Assembly: GCA_037501455.1 (NCBI GenBank)
Contig: CM074861.1
Coordinates: 99,363,001-99,427,000, forward strand
DNA length: 64,000 nucleotides
Direction: 5' to 3'
From: Lantana camara
Taxonomy: Eukaryota; Streptophyta; Magnoliopsida; Lamiales; Verbenaceae
Below, piece by piece: positions 19,143 through 30,178 of this stretch. Position numbers and translations under genes: made by a program. Under the pieces are notes generated by a model. That model was given only the letters and a program-made list of their open reading frames with translations, did no database searches and was not told the origin of the DNA. Each line of letters begins with the position of its first letter. The first letter of the stretch is position 1.

Positions 19143-21075
19143 TCTCGTGTGAGTGTGTCTGCAAGAGCGTTCTCTTTTGATTTTATGTATACGATGTGAA
19201 ATTGGTATCTTCTTATCTCGAGCTGCCAACGTATCAATCTTCCTTGATTATAGTTGTCTCGGAGTGTGTACCTGTAGAAGTTTGTTAGGTATTTTGAGTC
19301 TGTTCGAAGTTCGAATTCTCGAGGTAAAAGCTCGAGTTTCCATTTTCGAAGTATCTTTAGACATGCAAGTGTCTCTTTTTCATGAACTGTATAGTTTTTC
19401 TGGGTTTCGGTAAATGTCCCAGATATGTATTTACAGAGTTGTGTGATTTCGCGAACCTTTTTGGTTCTTGTATTCATATGACCTTTGAGGTCGTTTGTAT
19501 TCATTTTTTCGGCTGGTATTGCAAGCATGCAACCAGACCATGTATCATTTGAAGCATCTGTCTCAATGATAATAAAATCATTTTCCTTTGGATTGTATAA
19601 AACAGGCAATATTTCACAATACTGTTTTATTTTTTGTACTTGTATTGAATCATCAATTCGCCAATTCCATTGTATCTTTTCAGAAAGTTTCTTTTGTAAT
19701 TGTGTTCTTTCTTTAGCAAGGTTCTTTATGAATCCTTGATCAGAAATATAGTTTAAACATCCAAGAAATCTTTGTACTTGTTTTCGATCAGTAATTTGAT
19801 CTGGAAATTCGTTTAATTTTTTCAAAATGTTGTCTTGAAGAACTATGTTTCCTTATGAATCAAAAGTATTACCAAGAAAATCAATTTTTTGTTTACATAA
19901 GGCTACTTTCTTTTTAGAAAGAATTAGTCATTTGTCTTTGCATCGTTTTAAAACTATTTTTAGTTTCTTCGAATGATCTTCTTTATCTTGATTACTAAAG
20001 ATGATAATATCATCAATGTAAGCAAGACAAATGTCTTCTAGACCTTCAAGGTTTTTATCCATAAATCTTTGGTATATTCCAGGTGCTTGTTTCAAACCAA
20101 ATGGTAAAACATTCCATTGGTAACGTTTTTGTGGAGGACATGTAAAAGCTGTTAGTGGTTTTGTATTTTCATGCAATCTTAATTGCCAATATCCTGATTT
20201 AGCATCTAATGTACTGAACCATGTTTGTCCTTTTAACCTATCTTTGATATAATCAATTCTAGGAAGTTTATTTGCATCTCCAACAGTTTTTTCATTTAAT
20301 TCTTTATAATTTATAACCATTCGTCGTTTTCCTCGTTTTATTTCATTCTTATTTTCTACATAAAATGCAGGTGCTGCGTGTGGACTTTTGCTTTCTGAAA
20401 TTAATCCTTTTTCCAAGAGTTGTTTACATTCTTCTTTAAATTCATCAATATCTTGTTTAGAATAAGGTATATTATTTTTTACATTTACTTCGTCTAAAGG
20501 ATTTTTAAGTTTAATTTCAACTATCATATGATTATTGTTCTTATCTTTATCTAAAGGATCTTCACTAGTGACAGAGTCTAAAATTTCTTCTATTTCTTTT
20601 TCAAGATTTATTTTTATGAAAAATATTAATTCATGATTGATTAAATAATCTATTTTGTCTATGAGATTACTTCTGTCTTCAATCTTTACTATTGGTATTT
20701 CAACAGTTTCACTCTTTTGGGATAGTTTTTCATTAACAGGTGATTTTAAAGTGATGTATTTTAAATCTTGACAAAAAGGTCTGTATAATTTCAAAAAGTT
20801 ATTTCCTAGGATAAATGGTAATCCTGTTTCGTGTCGGTATATGGATGGTATAGTAAAACAATATCCCTGTATCCAAGCTTTTTCTAAGTATGTAGCGTAC
20901 CATATATAATAATGACTTGCATCTGCTATCATTATTTTTAATGGTTGTTTAAGTTTTTTTCCATTTAAATATCGTAAGAGCTGGTGAAGCAAAACATAAA
21001 CTTGCTCCTGTGTCTACAAATGCTTTAATTGTTTTATGTTTTATTTTCTATGAATGTAGCGTTAGAGTTTTTCAT
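19127..21075 (-). pseudogene. caulimovirid protease-reverse transcriptase-RNase H, broken
   Basis: Replication polyprotein. It begins with an ATG directly after the coat-protein stop. Protease motif DTGAS is at 21000-21014. RT contains the fingers/palm sequence RRMVINYKELNEKT, LDAKSGYWQL and the YIDD catalytic box at 20009-20020. RNase H contains ETDAS, a Glu in HEKETLACL, LRTDSKYL and ALADTLTR. Lesions: two frameshifts around the protease motif (about 21045 and about 20965), an in-frame TGA at 19928-19930, and an in-frame TAA at 19853-19855. The apparent starts at 20992 and 19825 are TTG, not true starts. It cannot make a full polymerase. Confidence 0.85.
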
Positions 21076-22544
21076 TTAAAAATCATCAGAACTATATTCA
21101 CTTTCTGATTCTGTAACTGTTTCTAATTCATATATGTTTTCTAAATCAGAATAGTCTTCTTCTATTGGCTCTAAATCGTATGTTTGAGCTTCTTGAAGTA
21201 TATGTAATTTTTTATTCGATTGTTTTTGTTGTTTAGGGCATTCTCTTGCATAGTGTCCTTCTTCGTGGCAAAGCCAACATTGGCATTTTTTCTTTCCTTC
21301 TGAACAGTATTTTTGTTTTGGTTTGTATTCTTTCTTTTTAAAGAAACGTCTTCTTCTTTTTTGAAATTTATGTTTATTATTGTCTACCCATCTTTTAGGT
21401 TTCTTTCTCCATCTATATCTTTTATCCTTTCTCCTGTATTTTCCTTTTTTTTTGGTCGAATTATGTATGGACTTCCTCCGTATTGTTGAGGTACTAAAGG
21501 ATTTCCCTCACAACATATCGTAACCTTGTTTTTAACTGCACTGTGTAAGTCTCTTTCATAACATTTGTCTCCTACAAATTGTTCGACTACAGTTTGTGCT
21601 CCTCCTAATGTTTCCGAAACAAATTCTTCATTTATTTGTTTCTTAAATTCTGCATATACTATTTGGCCAACTGGATAGGGTAATTTATTGAAGTATAATG
21701 ATAGATATTTTTCTCTGTTTTCTTTGGATAGATCATAGTAATACATATTGTATTCACAGTTAAAGTGTTCTATAACGCACATGTTTAATATTTGTGTATT
21801 AGCTAGATGATATGCTGCTCTATCTTGTCTTCTTTTATTTACGAAGAGACCTGAATCTTGTATAGGTATTCCAACGAATTCTGAATGTATTTTTGCAACT
21901 ATGTTCCAAAAAGTATCTATAGAATCTCCTCCTATCAAGAGTGTTTTCTGTTCTTTTGATAATGAGGCTAAGTAATGTGTTACGTTTCCTATTGTTTTAT
22001 ATTGTACAAAGTTAAATATTGTTTTAAAAGTTCCTAGTCTTAATCTATCTTCGGTTTCTATAATTAATCCTAGTTTATGTGCCCATTCAGTAATAAGTGT
22101 TGATTTGTTTGTGACACAGTCTAAATTTAATATTCCATCGACTCCTAGTATTCCTTTTGTAGGTATATATTGGTCAGGTATTTTAGACCATCTTCCTTTT
22201 TTATTTGGAATATATCCCTTTTTAAAATTGTATTGTATGCTTGAATTTTTTAGAGGATTAGTATATTGATCTTCTTGATAAGTTTCCCATTTAATTTCTT
22301 CTTCCTTATTTGTATTACTTGTTTCTGGGATATGTTTCTTATCTTTTTCTTGTTTTAAACCATGTTCCATTCCTAACACATCGTCTTCTGATGACTCATA
22401 TCCATATATTACTTCTTCGTTTTCTACTTCTGGTTTTATAGCTTCTAATGTATGAGTTTGTTTAGTTTCTTCATCAACTATTTTTAATGATTCCAGTAAA
22501 TTGTTTAATTCTGAAATTTTTTCTTCTAAATCAAAGGTTTCCAT
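21076..22544 (-). pseudogene. caulimovirid coat protein, frameshifted before its zinc knuckle
   Basis: Capsid protein. ATG at 22544 overlaps the stop of the VAP-like ORF (TAATG). The N-terminus is acidic (VENEEVIYGYESSEDD). The capsid core runs from about residue 110 to 370. The 386-aa frame ends at 21384. The basic arm (KRRRRFFKKK) and the CCHC knuckle CWLCHEEGHYAREC at 21238-21279 (C-x2-C-x4-H-x4-C) lie in another frame and end at 21076 after an acidic tail. The frame change maps near an A9 run (T9 on the plus strand, 21445-21453). This looks like homopolymer slippage, though programmed shifting cannot be excluded from one copy. Confidence 0.8.
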
Positions 22545-22618
22545 TATAATCGTGGAGCTTCTATTTGAAAAGGTTTGGGATTTTTATTTCCAAAATATGT
22601 TTCAAGATCGGCAATAGT

Positions 22619-25600
22619 TGTAGCACCCCGAAGGGGCCACAACCCCGCACCGTCGTACCTCTCAAGTAGCTAGGAGACCTAGCACCCAAGAAGCACGCCG
22701 GCGAACGGACAAAACATTACAAGATCAGAGTACTAAAAGAAAACATTGCAGCAGAAATATGGGCAATTTAAAACTTTTGGAACCAATAACAAGGATACAA
22801 GAGACTAAGTTGATTAAGGCCTAACAAAACAATATGATAACAACAAGTGAGTGGAATTTAAGATGGTTCAAAAGAACCTGACCGAAAGAGTACAACATAA
22901 GATTTCCTATGCTTCAAGGTACCAACCAACCAGCAAATGCAGAACCTGAAACCATGGGGTTAGAAAACGGGGCAGAGGTATTAGTCAAAGGGACTAAGTG
23001 AGGCATAACTTTGGAATCATATAAATACTTAAAACTTTAGACTTTTCAGAAAAGGTTTTACTTCAAAACGGTACTTTAATACTGAATTTCAAAACTTTAC
23101 TTTAACACTTTATTTCAGAACGGAACTTCAAAACGTTACTTTGGAACAGGATTTTCAAGAAAGCACACACATGCGCACACATCAGAGTTTCCGGTTCATA
23201 TATATACTTTACAAAACGGGAATAAGGTATTGGGTATATTTTTCAAAATATGAACCAGTCTTTAAAAACAGAATTTGCCCGCAAGCTAGGCGTTCTCCAA
23301 CCTTTACTCCCAAAAACATTAACAGAGTTGGTATCGAGACCGGTTAGGATCCCGATACCCATAATCACATGCACCATCCTTCTTCCTCCAGTTGTCGCGC
23401 CCAGGGAGCTACCCCGCGGTGACGTAAACAGGAATGGGAGGAATTACATTCACCTCTCCCGACCTTCGATGTGGAGTAACCAACCTCCGATTAAACCATC
23501 ATCAAGGTCTGTACGACGGCCAGTATCATAGTAGCCATTGGCGCACGCCTCCCGGTCTACTACTCAACCATACCGTCAGGGCCCAACAGAACAGTATATC
23601 CAAAGCTTGCATTGCTCAAAATTTCAGAAGTGCATAAAGCACACAAAATCCAGAAACTAAACGTTGATCAGAACAGAAATCCAAAACATTACTCATTGCT
23701 CGTTAATCAAAACGGTACAACTTTAAACAAATGGAATATCAGAAAACATTATCTTTAAACAAAACAGAGTATCTTTAAAATGAAACAGTGCCCTAAGAAG
23801 GGAAACGTTTATCTTTGAAAACAAGGATCTTTAAAACCTTTAGGGGTTGTTTTCAAACGTTTTGCATACATACATATTTTCATGGTTCCAGTTGAAAATA
23901 GATTTAAACCTCACCTACAGAAAATGGTATTATGCAATAATACCGGAGCCTCAGTATATCCAAACTTCACCTGTAAGTGGTGAATGACCATAAGTTTCTA
24001 TCCTCAAACCATATAGTCACAGAAGCACGTTGAAACCACCTCAAAACATTCAATAGCACATAATGATATCATATGATCAGGACAAAACTTTATCGAAGCA
24101 TGTCATAACATGTAACGAAATCTCATGGTAAAATCTGATAATCATTAATACCATAATACATCATGAAAGCATGATCGATTTCACGTAATAAATCACATAA
24201 TTGGTAAGAAAGAACATTGCTCAAGAAGGATCACCCTTATCAGAAAAAGAATTCAGACAAATGATTAATCTTACACGAAAGATTATAACGTAAAATCAAA
24301 TATCACGCTTAGGATTTTGAAACAACTTCAATTGAGTAAGAGTTTGGTTTGAAAAGCTTAAATTTTGATTCCCGATTTGAAAATTTGTGAAAAAGGCTTT
24401 CGCCGTTGAATCCGTCTCGTCAAAATGAGTCCGTTGATATAAAGTCAAAGTCAAAGTTACTATTCCAGTCAAAGTTACTATTCTGGTCAAAGGTACTGTT
24501 CACATGTACGGTATTTATACGGTAGGTATATAGTATTAATACGAAAATACGTTTGGTACTTATACGAAAATACTTTAAGTATTTATACTAAAATACATTT
24601 GGTATTTATGAAAATACATTAAGTATTTATACTAAAAATACATTTGGTATTTATACAAAAATACATACCGTATTATACGTAGGAAAACTAATATGTATAC
24701 GTATTTTATACATGTATACTATAACTTATATCAATTGGTTAAGGTAACATTAACTAAACATGTAACAATTAAAACTATATATTATAAACATGTAACATTA
24801 TTTAATTATATCATAAGTCATGTAATAAATTTAAATTACTATGATCATATTGTAATTGTAACATAACATGTAACATGTAATACAATTTAAATCATGTATC
24901 ATATCAAATTACCTAAGTAGGAATAAATTATAATTAAATGTAACATATAACATGTCATAATAGGTGTCACATAATTAAATTGTAGCCTAATTAAATCATG
25001 TAACATTTAATTTACAAACTATAATTTATAGAACATAAATCATGTATATCATGAATTTAAAGCATAATTTTAAATACATAATTTATACATAAAATAAATC
25101 TAAACTAAAACATAAATTAAAATCTAAACTAAATATAACTAAAACATAAATTAAATAAATAATAAAACGAAACAACAAACAAAAAGAAAAAAAAGAAACA
25201 TACCTTCAGACAGGGAATTCGAACTGAACAAGGAAAGTGATTGCCCAAGGTTGTTATTTATAGATGTAAGTAGGTCCTAAGTTGAAATTATTAATTGCTC
25301 AAGGGACCACCGTGTGTGCTTTGTGTAATTTTAAGAAATAATTAGATTTTCTCTAAAATTAAATATAAAATGGTAGAAAAAGGGTGTTTAGGTCATTTCA
25401 CCTTCAAACGAGCAACTACGAAAGTGGAAAAAGTGTTCAAAGTTCGAGAAATAAAATTTCCTTCGAAACGACTATTCATACGTCAAAATCCGATGTACGG
25501 TTTAAAAATTCTAATTCTTGAAATGAATAGTAACTTATTTGATAAACGTTTTCGTTTGCTACTCGGGCTAGGGTCGGAATTAGGGTTTGAAAAGCATATC

Positions 25601-26018
25601 AAAATTCATGAAATAATTCAAGGGTCGTTTTAAGTATAATATTGAGGGGTAACCGGTGTACCGATCAAAAGTTCATTTCGTCGGTGAATAGTAATTTTTA
25701 AAAGAAAATCCTAAATTGCTTCAAAAATACATAAAAGGTTCTCGGGACTTGGAAAACAAGTTTGAATGATTAAAAATCATAAGTTTTGATCCTTTAAAAT
25801 TCCATTGACAAAACGGAGCAGTAGTGGTTCGGAAATGAATAGTATTTTAGGGTTTTTGTGCCGAATTTCCCTCGAATAACATAATATCACAAAAGAGCAC
25901 GTATTTCACTTAAAGATGCAATGCATGAAATATTTTAAATATGGATCAAGGTCTATAAACGCTCTTACGATACCCTTAGCTTACCATTTACGACCAGGCC
26001 CCGATCCGGGCTATTACA
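22619..26018 (-). repeat. Tekay element 3' LTR (3,400 bp)
   Basis: Direct repeat with 30179-33578, bounded by TG and CA. Contains clustered ATAC-rich short repeats (about 24530-24690) and GTCAAAG repeats (about 24440-24490). Frames found in it occur twice in the window and are not genes. Confidence 0.93.
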
Positions 26019-26032
26019 ATCTCCCCTCCTTA
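26019..26032 (-). other. Tekay polypurine tract
   Basis: Next to the inner edge of the 3' LTR the minus strand reads AAGGAGGGGAGAT, purine-rich, as expected for the plus-strand primer. Confidence 0.75.
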
Positions 26033-26175
26033 AGAAGAATTTGTCCTCAGATTCTCTTCTCGATCTCTGAATAACTCCGGGTAGTGCTTTTGCATCTTTC
26101 CTTCAGTTTCCCAAGTGATTTCCTCAGTACCATGTTCTTTCCATAACACCTTAACCAATGGAATCTTCCTGTTTC

Positions 26176-28057
26176 TTAACTCTTGGAATTTCCTATCCAA
26201 GATCTTTTTGGTTTCAACACATAGGTTAGATTAGGTTCTAACAGGAGTTCCTCTATGGTTACCACCTGTGTCTCATTAGTAAAATACTTACGGAGTTGGG
26301 ATATATGAAATACATTGTGGATTCCTGCTAAGCTTGCTGGTAAGTCCAGGCGATACGCTGTTGGACCCACACGTTCCAGTATCTCAAATATCCTATGTAT
26401 CTAGCGTTCAATTTCCCACCTTTGCTAATTCTTGTGAACCCTTTCCTTGGCGATGCCTTTAAAAAAACACTTTCTCACCAACATCAAACTCCAAATCCCT
26501 TCTCCTTTTGTCCGCATAACTCTTTTGGCTACCTTGAGCAACCTTCATTCCTTGTTGAATAACCTTAATCTTTTTAGTAGCTTTCTCTATCCACTCAATG
26601 ACTTTTGGTCTTTTGGTTTTCTTAGGGGTCCATCTTGTTTCATCCAAATCCCAGTATAATGGAGATCTACACTTCCTCCCTTATAAAGCTTCACACGGAG
26701 CGGCTTGAATCGAAGCTTGATAACTGTTATTGTATGCAAACTCCACCAGTGGCAGACAGTCTTTCCAACTAACTGGGAAATCTAACGTGCACGCTCTTAA
26801 CAGATCCTCCAAGTACTTAATCAATCTTTCTGACTGCCCATCTGTCTGAGGGTGTGTTGTTGTGCTGAGATTTAACTTTGTTCCCATCAATTCTTGAATA
26901 CTCTGCCAAAGTTGCGATGTAAACTTTGGATCTCTATCAGATACTATGCTAGCTGGTATCCCATGCAATCTCACAATCTCCTGATGATATAACTTCGCTA
27001 AGGTGTTAACCTTATCCGTGGTTTTTACCGACAGAAAATGCGCTGACTTAGTCAATCTATCGACTATGACCCAAATGTTATCTTGTCCTCCTTTAACCCT
27101 AGGTAACCCAGTGACAAAATCCATGGTTATCTGCTACCATTTCTATGTGGGAATTGGCAACGGTTGTAATTTTCCTCTTGGCTTTTGATGTTCTGCTTTA
27201 ACCTTTTGACAAGTTAAGCATTTCTTAACATATTCAGCGATGTCTCTTTTCATTCCATTCCACTAGAAATGCTCCTTGAGATCTTTATACATCTTTGTCC
27301 CTCCAGGATGTATCGTATATCATGTTTTATGTGCCTCATCCAATATTTCCTTTCGAATTTCAGTTGGCAGACAAACTCTACCTTTGTATCTCAAGATTCC
27401 GTCTTCACCTCTTCTAAATTTTGTGGCATCATCCTTTTCCTTGGAAATTAAACATTTCTTAATCCAATGGTCTGTAGCTTGTGTCTCTAAAACTTTCTCT
27501 TTTAGTGGTGACAGAATGACTATGTTAGCCAATCTAGCTCTCGATATCACTTGGACAGGTTCCCTTCTACTCTTTGCAAAATCTCCTGTGATCAGTGCTA
27601 AACTAGCCTTTCGACTTAGTGCATCCGTTACCACATTAGCTTTTCCTGGATGGTACTGTATTATACAATCATAGTCTTCCAGAAACTCCATCCACCTCCT
27701 TTGTCGCATATTCAACTCCTTTTGAGTGAATAAGTAATGCAAACTCTTATGATCTGTAAAGACTTCAAATGTAACCCCATAAAGATAATGTCTCCATTTG
27801 GCAAGGGCGAAGACAATTGGTGTTAGCTCCAAATCGTGTGTAGGGTAGTTAACTTCATGTGGTCTTTCTTGACGCATAAGCTATCACTTTTTCATGTTAC
27901 AATAGAACACTACCCAATCCTTCTTTTGAGGCATCAGTATAGACAGTGTAACCTTCATTTTCTTCTAGTAACGCTAGTACTGGTGCTGTCGTCAACCTCT
28001 TCTTTAATTCCTGGAAACTCTGTTCGCACTTTTCTGTCCATTCGAACTTCCCCTTTT

Positions 28058-28093
<36 letters not shown>

Positions 28094-29355
28094 CTTGAAA
28101 GTGGTGCAGCTATCTTGGAAAATCTTGCACGAATCTTCTATAGTAGCCGAAGAGTCCCAAAAACTTCTCACTTCTGAAGGATTCCTTGGTTGTTTCTGGT
28201 CTATAACCGTTTCAATCATCGAGGGATCAACCTCGACCCCTGAACCCGATATGATATGCCCAAAAATATGACTTTCTCCAACCACTACTCACATTTGTTG
28301 AATTTTGCGTATAGCTTGTGATCCAGCAAAGTGCCTAGCACCAATCGAAGATGCTTTACATGTTCCTCTGGTGTCTTGGAAAAGACTAGAATATCATCTA
28401 TGAAGATTACGACAAACTTGTCGAGAAATGGTCGGAAAATCCGATGCATCATATCCATAAAAGCAGCTGGGGCATTCGTCAATCCAAATGACATCACTAC
28501 CAACTCGAAATGTCCGTAGCGACTATTAAAAGTTGTTTTGGGAATATCTTCCGCTTTCACCTTCAACTGATAGTATCCTTGTCTCAATTTTAACTTGGAG
28601 TATACTTGAGATCCTTGAAGTACGTCGAATAACTCCTCAATATGAGGAAGAGAACACTTGTTCTTTACGATTATTGTGTTGAGCTACCGATAGTCGATAC
28701 AAAGTCATAGGGATCCGTCCTTATTCTTGACAAATAATACAGGTGCTCTCTCAGGTGATGTACTCGGTCGAATATAACCTGCTTCTATCAACTCATCAAG
28801 TTGCTTTCTTAATTCTTGAAGTTCAGCAGGTGCCATCCTATATGGTGTCTTGGAAAATGGTTCGGCTCCTGGAACTATCTCAATTACAAACTCTAATTCA
28901 CGATCTGGTGGTAACGAATCTAGGTGTTCAGGAAACACCTCTAAGAACTCATTAACAATCTCAACTTCTTCCAATTTGATTTGATCTTTTGGTCTGTTCA
29001 AGGGATAGGCAACGAACCCTGTACCTCCCTTCTGAATCATCCTCTTTGCCTCTGTTACAGAGACTATTGATGAATGCTTTTCCTTTCCATCTGGTGTCCA
29101 ACTTTCATCTTTTCCTAAGATGACCTCCTTTTTAAAACAATCCAATTTAGCATGGTATTTAGAGAGCCAATCCATACCCAGTATGATTCCGTATCCCGTC
29201 ATTAACAGTGTGATAAGATCCGTCGGATAAAATTGATTACCAACTCTTATAGGGTAGCGTTTATATACCAATTGCGTAATAAAGCAAATCCCAAGAGAGA
29301 TTTTACCATGATGTTTGCATGACCAAGTACTCAACAAGAACAAGTATGCACACAT
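26176..29355 (-). pseudogene. Tekay/Del pol remnants (RT, RNase H, integrase), multiply broken
   Basis: In the minus direction: a protease end without its catalytic DSG motif (GIILGMDWLSKYHAKLDC, 29355 side), RT start (RPSTSPERAPVLFVKNKDGS), RT core with [21 protein letters not shown] and FIDDILVFS (28587-28285), RNase H ([20 protein letters not shown]; 27877-27320), integrase core (WVIVDRLTKSAHF, HPQTDGQSERL; 27124-26681), and the integrase C-terminus (26647-26176; YRLDLP...HNVFHISQLRKY). At least five breaks separate these frames. A run of about 33 T (28046-28090) expands a lysine tract between RT and RNase H. Chromodomain not identified. Confidence 0.85.
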
Positions 29356-30158
29356 AAAGTTTTGATGAAGTTAATGCATGGCGCCAGGGTTATAGAACCT
29401 TAACTGGCGTGTTAAGAGCGTGTACCGTTCTTCTGGTCATGTCAATGAAATTCGAGTTCCCACTTCATTCCAAGGAAGACACTTTTTGAAGTTAAGAACC
29501 TCAATTAAAATATAATGCATGTGGGTCAAGAATGGTTCACAGAATATCACAGAGGCAATATTCATGAAGCAAGTATACATATCACTGAGCAATTAATAAC
29601 AAATAACAAGTACTTATCAATGTAGGGAACAACAACCAATCAGTATTCAGTATAGCAATATTCAGGCAACAAGTGTATTCCATTGCTCATCAACTAACAA
29701 TTAGCCAGTACAGGTCAAAACATTGAATCAACAATTCAACAATATTCAATATTTAAATAATCAGTATCCGATTATGCACATAAAACACGTAATATATCGA
29801 CCTTGTTGGTATCTTGAAGCGACTCTAAGACTTGAGACATGAACAGACTGGGGAGAGTAAGTAAAGAATTTTCAAAAATAGGGAGAGTGAGTAGAAGAAA
29901 GAATGAGATATCAATCTAAAAACCGCAACCACTAATGAATTGAAAATTTTCAAGAAATACTGAAAGACCCTATGAAACTTGAAATTTTGATGTTGATCAA
30001 ACTAGATTGTTAACTTGATTAAGGAAGGGTTTCAGTACTACAATTGTAACAAATCACATGCTGGTCGGCCGGCCCAAACAGTGATCGATCACAATTTAAG
30101 CACTAAAGACACGAGGATACTTATGAGACACTATGAACCCCAGATTTCCGCAACCTGG
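29356..30158. other. Tekay leader region lacking gag
   Basis: Between the primer site and the first pol remnant there are about 800 bases with no open frame. A complete Tekay element would carry gag here, so gag has been deleted. Confidence 0.7.
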
Positions 30159-30171
30159 GGCTCTGATACCA
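30159..30171 (-). other. Tekay primer-binding site (initiator tRNA-Met)
   Basis: The minus strand reads TGGTATCAGAGCC, complementary to the 3' end of tRNA-iMet. It lies seven bases inside the 5' LTR. Confidence 0.88.
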
Positions 30172-30178
30172 CCTTAGT

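Larger units (their letters stand above)
15286..22618 (-). mobile_element. endogenous caulimovirid (Soymovirus-like), left segment
   Basis: This is viral DNA integrated in the host chromosome. In the minus direction it holds, in order, coat protein, protease-RT-RNase H, transactivator, promoter region, 30K movement protein, a tRNA-Met primer site, and tightly packed small ORFs. Together with 33584-34800 it totals about 8.5 kb, close to one genome unit of Soymovirus (about 8.2 kb). Movement protein, coat protein and transactivator as separate ORFs exclude an LTR retrotransposon. Small ORFs between movement protein and coat protein, and the primer site just after the movement protein, point to a Soymovirus-like genome. 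Assignment below family level is inference. Confidence 0.88.

Noticed and set aside
15286..22618. Interpretation as a Ty3/gypsy retrotransposon because of the protease-RT-RNase H
   Set aside because: No LTRs of its own or integrase; a 30K movement protein, viroplasmin-type protein and separate coat protein identify a caulimovirid.
23141..23637. Several overlapping plus-strand open frames, repeated at 30701-31197
   Set aside because: They lie in the two LTRs of the Tekay element at an exact 7,560-bp offset and have no recognisable domain; LTR sequence, not genes.
28004..28285. Poly-lysine protein frame
   Set aside because: Artefact of the poly(T) tract within broken Tekay pol.
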